From Sphingomonas gilva (lineage in GTDB: Bacteria; Pseudomonadota; Alphaproteobacteria; Sphingomonadales; Sphingomonadaceae): DNA of 64,000 bases. The notes under the pieces are model-generated. The model worked only from the letters and a program-made list of their open reading frames with translations. It did not search any database and had not been told where the DNA came from. A program made the translations under genes and the position numbers. The stretch covers positions 62,001-126,000 of the forward strand of contig NZ_QWLV01000009.1 of assembly GCF_003515075.1 (NCBI RefSeq). Reading direction: 5' to 3'. This document shows positions 18,536 through 25,721 of the stretch, in pieces (the stretch's first letter is position 1; every line of letters begins with the position of its first letter).

Positions 18536-19756
18536 TTACAGCGTGACGACGTTCGACGAAAGCCGCTCGTCCGCTTCCGCGTAGAGCGAGGCCATCGGCT
18601 CGTCGGCGACGATCACCGTCTCGTCCGAGCCGAAGCCGTTGAACGCGGTGCGCATCGCGCTGCCATAGGCGCCGAGCATGCCGATCTCGATATAGTCGCC
18701 GGCCTGGACGTCCGCGGGCAGCTCGAACGGGCCGGCCATATGGTCGAGATCGTCGCAGGTGGGCCCATAGAAGCTGAACGGATGGTCGCGCACCTCGCTC
18801 TCGGGCTCGCGCAGCAGGCGGACGGGGAAGCGCCAGCCGATATGCGCCGCGTCGAACAGCGCGCCGTACGCGCCGTCGTTGATGTAGAGCTCCGACCCGC
18901 GCCGCCGCTCGACGCGGACGATCAGCGAGCTGTACTCGGCGCACAGCGCGCGGCCCGGCTCGGCCCACAGCTCCGCCGAATAGCTGATCGGCAGGCTCTC
19001 GAACGCGCGGTGGATCACCGCGAAATAGGCCTCGAGCGAGGGCGGCTCCATGCCCGGATAGACGCTGGGGAAGCCGCCGCCGACATCGACCACGTCGACC
19101 GTCACCGCCGCCTCGACGATCGCCGCGCGGACGCGCTCCATCGCCTGGGCATAGGCGTCGGGCGTCATCGCCTGCGAACCGACATGGAAGCAGATGCCGA
19201 GCGCGTCGGCCGCCTGGCGCGCCGCGAACAGCAGCGCCTTGGCCTCGGCCGGATCGACGCCGAACTTGGCGGCCAGGCTCAGCTTAGAATGCTCGGACGA
19301 CACGCGCAGCCGCACGCACAGCGTAAGATCGGTCGCGTCGCCGGTGGCGCGCATGATCTTTTCCAGCTCGTCGATCGTGTCGAGCGAGAAGGTGCGCACG
19401 CCGTGCGTGTGGTAAGCCTCGCGGATCGCCTCCTCGGCCTTGACCGGGTGCATGAAACACAAGGTCGCCTCCGGCAGCGCGCGCGCGACCAGCCGCACCT
19501 CGGCGATCGAGGCGACGTCGTAATGCGTCACGCCCGCGTCCCACAGCGTCTGCAGCAGCTCGGGGGAGGGATTCGCCTTGACCGCATAGAGCGTCCGCCC
19601 CGGAAACTTCTCCACGAAGAAGCGGGCGGCACGCGTGGCGGCATGCGGGCGTATCAGCGTGACCGGCTGAACCGGCGACAGCTTGGCGATTGCAACGCCG
19701 CTGTCGGCGTTGCGAAGGGCGGTCGCTAGCCCCAGCGCGCTATGATGCTCGTGCAA
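18536..19756 (-). CDS. Ornithine decarboxylase, group IV (alanine-racemase fold)
   Basis: 406 aa from TTG 19756. A PLP-dependent decarboxylase that converts ornithine (possibly also lysine) to putrescine. The PLP lysine sits in LYAVKANPSPELL; other signatures are FHVGSQ, VDVGGGFPSVYPG (phosphate loop), AEPGRALCAEY and GPTCDDLDHMAGPF with the catalytic Cys supplied in trans, ending YGSAMRTAFNGF. The TTG is the only sensible start: its GGAGG Shine-Dalgarno lies 9 nt upstream but is buried in a strong hairpin, and a 20-codon upstream ORF ends one nucleotide before it. Translation is therefore probably regulated (see leader entries). Followed by a DHS-like gene. Confidence 0.95.
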   Translation of the reverse strand: MHEHHSALGLATALRNADSGVAIAKLSPVQPVTLIRPHAATRAARFFVEKFPGRTLYAVKANPSPELLQTLWDAGVTHYDVASIAEVRLVARALPEATLCFMHPVKAEEAIREAYHTHGVRTFSLDTIDELEKIMRATGDATDLTLCVRLRVSSEHSKLSLAAKFGVDPAEAKALLFAARQAADALGICFHVGSQAMTPDAYAQAMERVRAAIVEAAVTVDVVDVGGGFPSVYPGMEPPSLEAYFAVIHRAFESLPISYSAELWAEPGRALCAEYSSLIVRVERRRGSELYINDGAYGALFDAAHIGWRFPVRLLREPESEVRDHPFSFYGPTCDDLDHMAGPFELPADVQAGDYIEIGMLGAYGSAMRTAFNGFGSDETVIVADEPMASLYAEADERLSSNVVTL

Positions 19757-19832
19757 CTCAAGGGACCTCCAAGTGCCTAGTGGCGGACGATAAAAGCTGC
19801 CTTGCGGTTGGAAGTCCCATGGGGCAGCGGAA
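19757..19832 (-). ncRNA. speF-type leader RNA of ornithine decarboxylase
   Basis: On the minus strand GGGACTTCCAA (19818-19808) pairs over 11 positions, one G-U, with TTGGAGGTCCC (19772-19762), closing a 35-nt loop. The 3' arm contains the GGAGG Shine-Dalgarno (19770-19766) of the TTG start at 19756. An alphaproteobacterial leader motif named speF, upstream of this class of decarboxylase, is described in Rfam; the position and the stem suggest this is an example, but I could not run a covariance search. Confidence 0.7.
19758..19820 (-). CDS. Possible 20-aa leader peptide upstream of ornithine decarboxylase
   Basis: ATG at 19820-19818 opens a frame reading MGLPTARQLLSSATRHLEVP, stop TGA 19760-19758. 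It spans the entire leader hairpin and ends 1 nt before the TTG start of the decarboxylase (TGA-G-TTG), ideal for termination-reinitiation. The ATG lies close to the predicted transcription start, so it could be translated as a near-leaderless message; there is no clear Shine-Dalgarno. Coding status is inferred from geometry alone. An Arg-containing leader peptide sensing ornithine (SpeFL) is known upstream of speF in enterobacteria; this peptide is unrelated in sequence. Confidence 0.45.
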   Translation of the reverse strand: MGLPTARQLLSSATRHLEVP

Positions 19833-19837
19833 GGCGC

Positions 19838-19866
19838 GATATATGGGGAGGGGTCCCCCCTGTAAA
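19838..19866 (-). promoter_or_regulatory. Sigma-70-type promoter of the ornithine decarboxylase operon
   Basis: Minus strand TTTACA (19866-19861), a 17-nt spacer, and TATATC (19843-19838). Predicted start near 19831, about 10 nt before the leader-peptide ATG. The spacer contains a G6-A-C4 tract that might be an operator. Confidence 0.65.
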
Positions 19867-19913
19867 GTGGTTGGCCCGTAAACGCATGTTCGCGTCGCTG
19901 GAGTGTTGCAGAA

Positions 19914-20870
19914 TTGAGACGGCCAACCGCTCAAGGCGTGGCGCAAGCTGCGGAGAAGATGGCGCAAATCCTGCCGCCCACGCCGCTGCTGCGGTTCGCG
20001 TGGCGGGATGCGCGCGTCCTCGCCAAGGCCGAATCGCTCCAGCCTATGGGCGCGTTCAAGCTGCGCGGCGCCTGGCACCGGCTGACCGCCTTGAGCCCCG
20101 ACGAGTCGCGCGCCGGAGTCGTCGCCTTCTCCTCGGGCAACCATGCGCAGGGTGTCGCCTGGGCGGCGAAGCGCCTCGGCATTCCCGCGACGATCGTCAT
20201 GCCCGCGGACGCGCCGCGGCTGAAGCTCGAAGGCACCCGCGCGCTGGGGGCGGAGATCGTCCTCTATGATCGCGCGCGCGAAAGCCGCGAGGCGATCGGC
20301 GAGCGCCTCGCCGCAGAGCGCGGCTGCGTGCTGGTGCCGAGCTTCGACGATCCGTGGGTGATCGAAGGGCAGGGCAGCGCCGGGGTGGAGATCGCCGCGC
20401 AGCTCGGCCGCCGGCCGCGCCGGATCGTCATCCCCTGCGGCGGCGGCGGCCTTTCGGCGGGTATCGCGCTCGCCTGCCCCGATGCCGAGATCGTCGTGGT
20501 CGAGCCCGAGGGCTGGGACGATATGGGCGAATCGCTCCGCCGCGGCGCGATCGTCCCCGTCGGCGCGAATCCGCCGTCCACCTCATGCGACGCGCTGATG
20601 ACCACACGCGTCTCGCCGCTGACCTTCGATGTGCTGCGGGATCGTCGCGCGACCGGCATCGCGGTGAACGAGGCGGAGATCAGCCGCGCCATCGCCTATG
20701 CGGCGCGGGCGCTGCGGCTGGTGATCGAGCCCGGCGGCGCCATCGCGCTGGCCGCGCTGCTCGCGGGCAGGGTGCCGGCGGAGGACGACACGGTCATCCT
20801 GCTATCGGGCGGCAATATCGACCCACAAGCTCTTCTGGAACATCTCGATTTGGGGCGCGCCACTTGCTGA
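19914..20870 (+). CDS. PLP-dependent threonine/serine dehydratase
   Basis: 318 aa, likely TTG start at 19914; an exact start is hard to fix because upstream sequence overlaps the divergent decarboxylase promoter. Fold-type II PLP enzyme: TPLLRF, PLP lysine in QPMGAFKLRGAWH, the FSSGNHAQGVAWAAK loop, Gly-rich phosphate cup PCGGGGLSAGIAL, and a C-terminal LLSGGNID. It should deaminate Thr or Ser to the 2-oxo acid plus ammonia; a serine racemase activity cannot be excluded. No ACT regulatory domain, so it resembles the catabolic or short form. It overlaps the next small gene by 7 bp. Confidence 0.9.
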   Translation: MRRPTAQGVAQAAEKMAQILPPTPLLRFAWRDARVLAKAESLQPMGAFKLRGAWHRLTALSPDESRAGVVAFSSGNHAQGVAWAAKRLGIPATIVMPADAPRLKLEGTRALGAEIVLYDRARESREAIGERLAAERGCVLVPSFDDPWVIEGQGSAGVEIAAQLGRRPRRIVIPCGGGGLSAGIALACPDAEIVVVEPEGWDDMGESLRRGAIVPVGANPPSTSCDALMTTRVSPLTFDVLRDRRATGIAVNEAEISRAIAYAARALRLVIEPGGAIALAALLAGRVPAEDDTVILLSGGNIDPQALLEHLDLGRATC

Positions 20871-21046
20871 TCGGCCACACCACCTTCCAGGTCATCCTGT
20901 CGATCGCCATGCTCGGCGTGGCGGCGCTGGTGCTCGGCGGCATCAGCCTGTTCCGCAAGGGCCCGGGCGAGCACCGCCAAAAGGCCTGGCTGATGCTCGC
21001 CGCCGCGATCGTGCTGCTCGCGAATGTGCTGATCTGGACGGTGTGA
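20864..21046 (+). CDS. Small two-helix membrane protein, hypothetical
   Basis: 60 aa from TTG 20864, overlapping the dehydratase stop by 7 bp. Two hydrophobic helices (VILSIAMLGVAALVLGGISL and AWLMLAAAIVLLANVLIWTV) flank a short charged loop, FRKGPGEHRQK. No domain with known function. The tight overlap and clean amphipathic pattern make it likely real; the role is unknown. Confidence 0.75.
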   Translation: MLIGHTTFQVILSIAMLGVAALVLGGISLFRKGPGEHRQKAWLMLAAAIVLLANVLIWTV

Positions 21047-21060
21047 CGGCGCGCGAACTC

Positions 21061-21170
21061 CTACCCGTCACCCCGGACTTGTTCCGGGGTCCATTTCTCC
21101 ACCCGCACGGCTTCGCTTGTGGCACGATGGATGCCGGAACCAGTCCGGCATGACGGGTAAGATAGAGGGG
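21061..21170. repeat. Palindromic intergenic repeat, family B
   Basis: CCCGTCACCCCGGACTTGTT...CCGGGGTCCA and GATGCCGGAACCAGTCCGGCATGACGGG form nested hairpins between the small membrane protein and the convergent hydrolase; related wording (CCGGACCC..TCGA, ATGCCGG) recurs at 43239 and 48893. Probably a bidirectional transcription end. Confidence 0.6.
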
Positions 21171-21269
21171 GCATGGGCAAAGCCCATGCCGTCGGCCGGG
21201 GCTGGCGGCCCCGCCGGCCGGTTGAGCCGCAGTTTGCGCGCTCCAGCTTTCGCTGGAGCGACGTGCGGC

Positions 21270-21926
21270 TCAACGAATAGGGCTATTCGGATCCAGCCGC
21301 ATGTCCAGATAGCGGTTCACGCTCCCCATCAGCTCGTCCATCTCGTTCTCGAAGAAATGGTTGGCCTTCGGGATCGTGTCGTGATGGATGGTGATGTGCT
21401 TCTGCGTGCGCAGCTTGTCGACCAGCTTCTGCACCGCGCCCGGCGTCACCACCTCGTCGCCTTCGCCCTGGATGATGATGCCCGAGGCGGGGCAGGGGGC
21501 GAGGAAGGTGAAGTCGTACATGTTGGCGGGCGGCGCGATCGAGATGAAGCCGCGGATCTCCGGCCGGCGCATCAGCAGCTGCATGCCGATCCACGCGCCG
21601 AAGCTCACCCCCGCGATCCAGGTGGTCGACGCCTCGGGATGGATCGACTGCACCCAGTCGAGCGCGGATGCGGCGTCGGACAGCTCGCCGATGCCGTTGT
21701 CGAACGTCCCCTGGCTCTTGCCCACGCCGCGGAAATTGAAGCGCAGGGTGGCGAAGCCGCGGCGCTGGAAGGTCTTGTAGAGCTCCTGCACCATGCGGTT
21801 GTTCATCGTCCCCCCCGAAGAGGGGTGCGGGTGGAGGATCATCGCCACCGGCGCCCGCGGCTTGGGGCCCGGCGCGAAACGGCCTTCGAGACGGCCTTCG
21901 GGGCCGGGGAAAATGACTTCGGGCAT
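21270..21926 (-). CDS. Alpha/beta hydrolase, dienelactone-hydrolase-like
   Basis: 218 aa. Typical small hydrolase: MILHPHPSSGGTMNNRM oxyanion region, RFNFRGVGKSQG, nucleophile elbow GVSFGAWIGMQL, acid in GEGDEVVTP and His in KANHFFENEMDEL. No signal peptide. Proteins of this exact type are widespread, uncharacterised and often called YfhR/CocE-like. Divergent from the cysteine desulfurase genes with little space between starts, so the two transcripts may share a promoter region. Confidence 0.9.
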   Translation of the reverse strand: MPEVIFPGPEGRLEGRFAPGPKPRAPVAMILHPHPSSGGTMNNRMVQELYKTFQRRGFATLRFNFRGVGKSQGTFDNGIGELSDAASALDWVQSIHPEASTTWIAGVSFGAWIGMQLLMRRPEIRGFISIAPPANMYDFTFLAPCPASGIIIQGEGDEVVTPGAVQKLVDKLRTQKHITIHHDTIPKANHFFENEMDELMGSVNRYLDMRLDPNSPIR

Positions 21927-21943
21927 TTGACCTGCCGTCGCAA

Positions 21944-23107
21944 ATGGGGTTCAGACAGTCGCGGTCCGGAAACGGGCCGCGGCGGGGAAAGCGCCTATAT
22001 AGGCCGGGCCGCCGACATGGCAATCTTGGAGGGATTCTGGTCGCCGATCGCCTCTATCTGGATCACGCCGCCACCACGCCGGTGATCGCCGCCGCGCGCG
22101 CCGCGGTCGCGCACGGTTTCGAACGCTGGGCCAATCCATCCTCGCCCCACGCCCCCGGCCGCGCCGCGCGCGCCGCGCTGGAGGACGCCCGCCGCCGCAT
22201 CGCCGCGGCGCTCGAATGGGATGGCGAGGTGATCCTCACCTCGGGCGCGAGCGAGGCGATCGCCATCGCCATCGGCCGCGCGCGGGCGGATGCGGTGCTG
22301 ATGACCACGGTCGAGCATGACGCGGTGCGCCGCGCCGGCGGCAGGGAGGCGTACAACATTCCAGTCGGCGACGACGGTCTCGTCGCCGCGGATGCGCTCA
22401 CCGGCCGCCTCGGCGCGCTGGGCGCGGCAAGCCCGCTGGTCGCGATCCAGACGGTCAACAGCGAAACCGGCGTGATCCAGCCGCTCGACCGGCTGGGCGC
22501 CGTGGTGCGCGAAGCGGGCGGCATCCTGTTCGCCGACGCGTCGCAAAGCGCGGGGAAGCTGCCGCTTCCCGATGCCCAGCTGATCGCGCTGTCGGCGCAC
22601 AAGCTGGGCGGCCCGCCGGGGATCGGCGCGCTGCTGGTCGGCGATCTCGCATTGCTCGAAGCGACCGGCGGGCAGGAGCAGGGCTATCGCGCCGGCACCG
22701 AGAATTTGCCAGGCGCGCTCGGCCTCGCCGCCGCATTGGAGGCGCCGCACGGCTGGACCCAGCGCGCGGACGATCTGCGCGCGCATTGCGACGCGGCGAT
22801 CGAGGCCGCGGGCGGAGACGTGGTCGCGCGCAACAGCCCGCGCTTCGGCGGCATCGCCAGCTACCGCATGCCCGGCGTCGCCGCATCGGCGCAGCTGATC
22901 CAGTTCGACATGGCGGGAATCGCGGTGTCGGCGGGCAGCGCCTGCTCGTCGGGTACGCTCAAGGCCAGCCATGTCCTCGCCGCGATGGGCTGGCATCCCG
23001 AGCCGGCCGGCGAGGTGATCCGCGTCAGCTTCGGACCCGAGACCACCCGCGCCGACGTCTATCGCTTCGTCGATTGCTGGCGCCGCATCGCGGGCAAGGA
23101 CGCATGA
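21944..23107 (+). CDS. Cysteine desulfurase (IscS/NifS type), first of tandem pair
   Basis: 387 aa if read from ATG 21944, but similarity begins at DRLYLDHAATTP near 22043, so the true start is probably near 22025-22040 where no ATG/GTG/TTG exists in frame; a CTG at 22037 after GGAGGG is one option. PLP lysine in LSAHKLGGPPGIGAL and catalytic Cys in SAGSACSSGTLKASH are present. It releases sulfur from cysteine as an enzyme persulfide for Fe-S assembly or thiolation. Its stop overlaps the start of a second desulfurase (ATGA at 23104). Confidence 0.9.
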   Translation: MGFRQSRSGNGPRRGKRLYRPGRRHGNLGGILVADRLYLDHAATTPVIAAARAAVAHGFERWANPSSPHAPGRAARAALEDARRRIAAALEWDGEVILTSGASEAIAIAIGRARADAVLMTTVEHDAVRRAGGREAYNIPVGDDGLVAADALTGRLGALGAASPLVAIQTVNSETGVIQPLDRLGAVVREAGGILFADASQSAGKLPLPDAQLIALSAHKLGGPPGIGALLVGDLALLEATGGQEQGYRAGTENLPGALGLAAALEAPHGWTQRADDLRAHCDAAIEAAGGDVVARNSPRFGGIASYRMPGVAASAQLIQFDMAGIAVSAGSACSSGTLKASHVLAAMGWHPEPAGEVIRVSFGPETTRADVYRFVDCWRRIAGKDA

Positions 23108-24303
23108 GCGTCTATCTCGACTATCAGGCGACCACCCCGCTCGCGCCGGAGGCGCTGGCGGCGATGCTGCCCTGGCTCGATCGCCAGCACGCCAACCCGC
23201 ATTCGGCCCATGCCGAGGGCCGCGCGGCGAAGGCGGCGGTCGAGGCGGCGCGCGCGGAGGTCGCCGCGCTGCTGCCGCCGGGCGGCGCCGTCGGCTTCAC
23301 CGGCGGCGCCACCGAGGCGATCAACTGGGCGATCAAGGGCGCCGGGCGCGATGTGCTCGGCTTCGCGACCGAGCACGCCGCGGTGCTCGATTGCGCGCGC
23401 CCGATCGAGGCGCAGGGGCGAAGATTCGATATCCTGCCGGTCGACCGCGAGGGCAGGGCGGATCTGGACGCGTTGCACGGGCATTTGACTGCCGGAAAGC
23501 CAAGCCCAACCCGCCATTCCCGCGAAAGCGGGAATCCAGCCTCTTCCGCCGCCCCGCTCGTCGCGGCCATGCTGGTCAACAACGAGATCGGCGCGATCCA
23601 TCCGGTCGCGGAAATCGCCGAGCAGGCGCACGCCGCCGGCGCGCTCGTCCTGTGCGACGCGGTGCAGGGCTATGGCCGCGTTCCCATTCCCGCAACCTGC
23701 GATCTGGTCGCCATATCCGCGCACAAGATCCACGGGCCAAAGGGAATTGGCGCCTTGTGGATACGCGATGGCATCGATCTCGCGCCGTTGCTCCACGGCG
23801 GCGGGCAGGAAGCGTCGGGCCGCTCGGGCACGCTCTCGCCAGCGCTCTGCGCCGGCTTCGGCGCCGCCGCCCGCCTGATGCGCGAACGCCGCGAACAGGA
23901 CGCCGCGCACATCGAACGCCTCTGGCAAGTGGCGCTCGATATCCTCCAATCTCCCCTCCCTTCCAGGGAGGGGGCGGGGGTGGGTGGCGAGCGAAGCGAG
24001 CCCCGCTGGACGCTCAACGGCTCCACCGATCACCGCTACCAGGGCAACCTCAACATCCGCCGCGAAGGCCTCGACGTCGCCCGGCTGATGTCCGAGCTGC
24101 GCGACATCTCCTTCTCCGCCGGCTCGGCCTGCGCCAGCGGATCGGGCCGGCCCAGCCATGTGCTGAAGGCGATCGGCCTGTCGGACGCGGCGGCGCGCTC
24201 CAGCATCCGCCTCGGCTTCGGCCGCTACACCGGCGAGGCCGAGCTGGTCGAAGCCCTCACCCGCATCGACGCCGCCGCCCGCGCGCAGCGGATCGCCGCA
24301 TGA
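23104..24303 (+). CDS. Cysteine desulfurase, second of tandem pair, with in-frame repeat insertions
   Basis: 399 aa, MSVYLDYQATTPLAPEAL. Has PLP lysine in ISAHKIHGPKGIGALW and catalytic Cys in SAGSACASGSGRPSH. It is longer than the usual about 375 aa because two genomic repeats are translated in frame: residues near 137-148 (PTRHSRESGNPASS, palindrome 23516-23535) and near 283-300 (SPLPSREGAGVGGERSEP, 23951-24002). Both should lie in surface loops if the enzyme works. Overlaps neighbours on both sides by ATGA, forming a two-desulfurase plus ferredoxin operon; its precise sulfur acceptor is unknown. Confidence 0.93.
   Translation: MSVYLDYQATTPLAPEALAAMLPWLDRQHANPHSAHAEGRAAKAAVEAARAEVAALLPPGGAVGFTGGATEAINWAIKGAGRDVLGFATEHAAVLDCARPIEAQGRRFDILPVDREGRADLDALHGHLTAGKPSPTRHSRESGNPASSAAPLVAAMLVNNEIGAIHPVAEIAEQAHAAGALVLCDAVQGYGRVPIPATCDLVAISAHKIHGPKGIGALWIRDGIDLAPLLHGGGQEASGRSGTLSPALCAGFGAAARLMRERREQDAAHIERLWQVALDILQSPLPSREGAGVGGERSEPRWTLNGSTDHRYQGNLNIRREGLDVARLMSELRDISFSAGSACASGSGRPSHVLKAIGLSDAAARSSIRLGFGRYTGEAELVEALTRIDAAARAQRIAA
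23512..23541 (+). repeat. Short palindromic repeat inside the second cysteine desulfurase
   Basis: ATTCCCGCGAAAGCGGGAAT (23516-23535) is a perfect stem with a small loop, a sequence type common as an intergenic repeat. Here it is read in frame as HSRESGNP. Confidence 0.8.
23951..24002 (+). repeat. Second repeat inside the cysteine desulfurase gene
   Basis: CTCCCCTCCCTTCCAGGGAG followed by GGGGCGGGGGTGGGTGGCGAGCGAAGCGAGCC; the first half is a hairpin and the GGCGAGCGAAGCGAGCC block a second one. Encodes SPLPSREGAGVGGERSEP. Confidence 0.75.
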
Positions 24304-24629
24304 AGGTCACCTTCATCCAGCGCAACGGCGATCCGCTCACTGTCGAGGCGGGGGAGGGCGACCGGCTGCTCGACGTCGCCCAGGCGCACGATCAGCCGCT
24401 CGAAGGCACCTGCGAGGGCCAGATGGCCTGCTCGACCTGCCACGTCGTCGTCGCGGCGGAGGATTTCGCCCGCCTGCCGCCCGCATCGGAGATGGAGGAG
24501 GACATGCTCGATCTCGCCGCCGGCGCCACCCGCACCAGCCGGCTCTCATGCCAGATCTGGCTCGACGCCACGCTCGACGGCCTCACCGTCCGCATCCCGG
24601 CGGAAGCGAGGGACATGCAGGGGCGCTAA
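24300..24629 (+). CDS. 2Fe-2S ferredoxin, adrenodoxin/Isc type
   Basis: 109 aa, MKVTFIQRNGDPLTVEAG. Cys ligands appear in CEGQMACSTC and, about 45 residues on, in SRLSCQIW, the vertebrate-type/Isc ferredoxin spacing. Electron carrier for Fe-S cluster assembly or P450-type redox. The start overlaps the preceding desulfurase stop (24300-24303), so it is probably the reductant for that sulfur transfer. Confidence 0.95.
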   Translation: MKVTFIQRNGDPLTVEAGEGDRLLDVAQAHDQPLEGTCEGQMACSTCHVVVAAEDFARLPPASEMEEDMLDLAAGATRTSRLSCQIWLDATLDGLTVRIPAEARDMQGR

Positions 24630-24636
24630 AGGCGGC

Positions 24637-24936
24637 TCAGCACCCGGTCAGGAGCATGTCCAGCGCGCCCATGATCCGCTCGTGTTCATTGCCGAGCGAA
24701 GCGACAACCGGGCCCAGCTCGCGCGCCGTCACCGTCGCCGCGCCCTGCGTGGCCATGATGAAGCGGCGGCCATCGATCTCGAACACGGGATTGAGCCTCT
24801 CCGCGAACTTGGCGACGCGCGATTCCGGCAGCAGCGGAACAACGAAGCGCGTCTTCATGTGATCGAGCAGATCGGACTGGCAATTGAGCAGATAGCCTTC
24901 GAAGGCGTCTCCTCGGTGTACGTCGTGCTGCGCCAT
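24637..24936 (-). CDS. ccdB: CcdB-type toxin
   Basis: 99 aa from ATG 24936 (MAQHDVHRGDAFEGYLLNCQ). CcdB-family motifs: LLNCQSDLLDHMKTRFVVPL, a central LNPVFEIDGRRFIMATQ and ALDMLLTGC. The family poisons DNA gyrase, although the typical C-terminal Gly-Ile is replaced by Gly-Cys here. Shares one base with the ccdA stop (TGATG), the standard coupling of this toxin-antitoxin pair. It sits immediately downstream of the ferredoxin gene, convergent. Confidence 0.9.
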   Translation of the reverse strand: MAQHDVHRGDAFEGYLLNCQSDLLDHMKTRFVVPLLPESRVAKFAERLNPVFEIDGRRFIMATQGAATVTARELGPVVASLGNEHERIMGALDMLLTGC

Positions 24937-25169
24937 CAGAAGGTGCGGTGGCGCGCTAGCGGCAGTCCATGCTCCTCGACATAATCGTTCCAGCATTCGA
25001 TCGCTTCGCGATTCTCTTCCCGCCAACGCTCCGCGCGGTCCTTGGCAACCTGCTTCTCAAGCCCGTTCTCGCAGGCCCGCGAGATGTTGACGCCGAGCTC
25101 GCGCGCCTGCCTGACGAGATCCACGTCGAGCGAGACGTTTGTAGCCTTGCGAATTACGTCGTGACGCAT
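24936..25169 (-). CDS. ccdA: CcdA-type antitoxin
   Basis: 77 aa from ATG 25169 (MRHDVIRKATNVSLDVDLVR). N-terminal ribbon-helix-helix part (KATNVSLDVDLVRQARELGV) and C-terminal toxin-neutralising tail with W-rich RAERWREENREAIECWNDYV and HGLPLARHRTF. A longer start at 25208 is possible, but it would run through the operator-like palindrome. Represses its own promoter with CcdB in this family. Confidence 0.9.
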   Translation of the reverse strand: MRHDVIRKATNVSLDVDLVRQARELGVNISRACENGLEKQVAKDRAERWREENREAIECWNDYVEEHGLPLARHRTF

Positions 25170-25187
25170 GACGGCCTCTCCGGATGA

Positions 25188-25208
25188 ATGCGCATGATAT
25201 ATGCGCAT
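25188..25208 (-). promoter_or_regulatory. Operator-like double palindrome of ccdAB
   Basis: ATGCGCAT-GATAT-ATGCGCAT, two identical 8-bp palindromes 5 bp apart, 19 bp upstream of the ccdA start. Suited to ribbon-helix-helix dimers of CcdA. Confidence 0.6.
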
Positions 25209-25225
25209 CGCGTGAAGGCCGCAAC

Positions 25226-25597
25226 TTACCCGCCCGTGCGGTATCTCGCCACGATCGTCGCCAGCACGGCTTCGTTGATCAGATTGCTGAACGCGCCGCC
25301 CACCGCGCCGTGGTTGTTCCAGACGATCTCCGCCTGCAGCCCCGAAAGGCCCGGCAGGGTCAGCCAGCAGCGCGCGCCCGCGCGCATGCCGGTCACCACG
25401 TCGCAGGCGAAGCCCGCGACCGACAGGTTGGTGACGATCACCTTGAACCCCGCCTCGCCCGATGGCCGCAGGATCGACGGGATATGCACGTCGAAGCGCG
25501 GCGCGCAGCGATCTTCCTCCGCAGCCAGCGCGTAAGGCACCGTCTGCTCGATCATGCGGCCGAGCACCGCCTCGCGAATTCCGTGACCGGTCCCCAT
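25226..25597 (-). CDS. PilZ-domain protein
   Basis: 123 aa from ATG 25597, preceded by a Shine-Dalgarno-like AAGGAA. After RCAPRFDVHIPSILRP comes the PilZ-like NLSVAGFACDVVTG and LPGLSGLQAEIVWNNHGAVG. In PilZ domains the RxxxR and (D/N)xSxxG elements bind cyclic di-GMP; the NxSxxG is present, but the upstream arginine pair is weak, so binding is uncertain. Single gene, no partner. It may act downstream of the EAL protein at 1.0 kb or of others. Confidence 0.85.
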   Translation of the reverse strand: MGTGHGIREAVLGRMIEQTVPYALAAEEDRCAPRFDVHIPSILRPSGEAGFKVIVTNLSVAGFACDVVTGMRAGARCWLTLPGLSGLQAEIVWNNHGAVGGAFSNLINEAVLATIVARYRTGG

Positions 25598-25687
25598 CAC
25601 CAGTTCCTTTCCGACGGGGCGTGATGCGCCTCCCGCGCTTAACATCGCGCGTGCGGATCGCCCTAACGCCGCGTTCACCACGATGCG

Positions 25688-25716
25688 TTGCAAACAGGGC
25701 CGACCTTCGCCATATG
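25688..25716 (+). promoter_or_regulatory. Promoter of the SRP RNA gene
   Basis: TTGCAA (25688-25693), 17-nt spacer, CATATG (25711-25716); predicted start about 25724, matching the 5' end of the RNA fold. Confidence 0.65.
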
Positions 25717-25721
25717 CCCGC

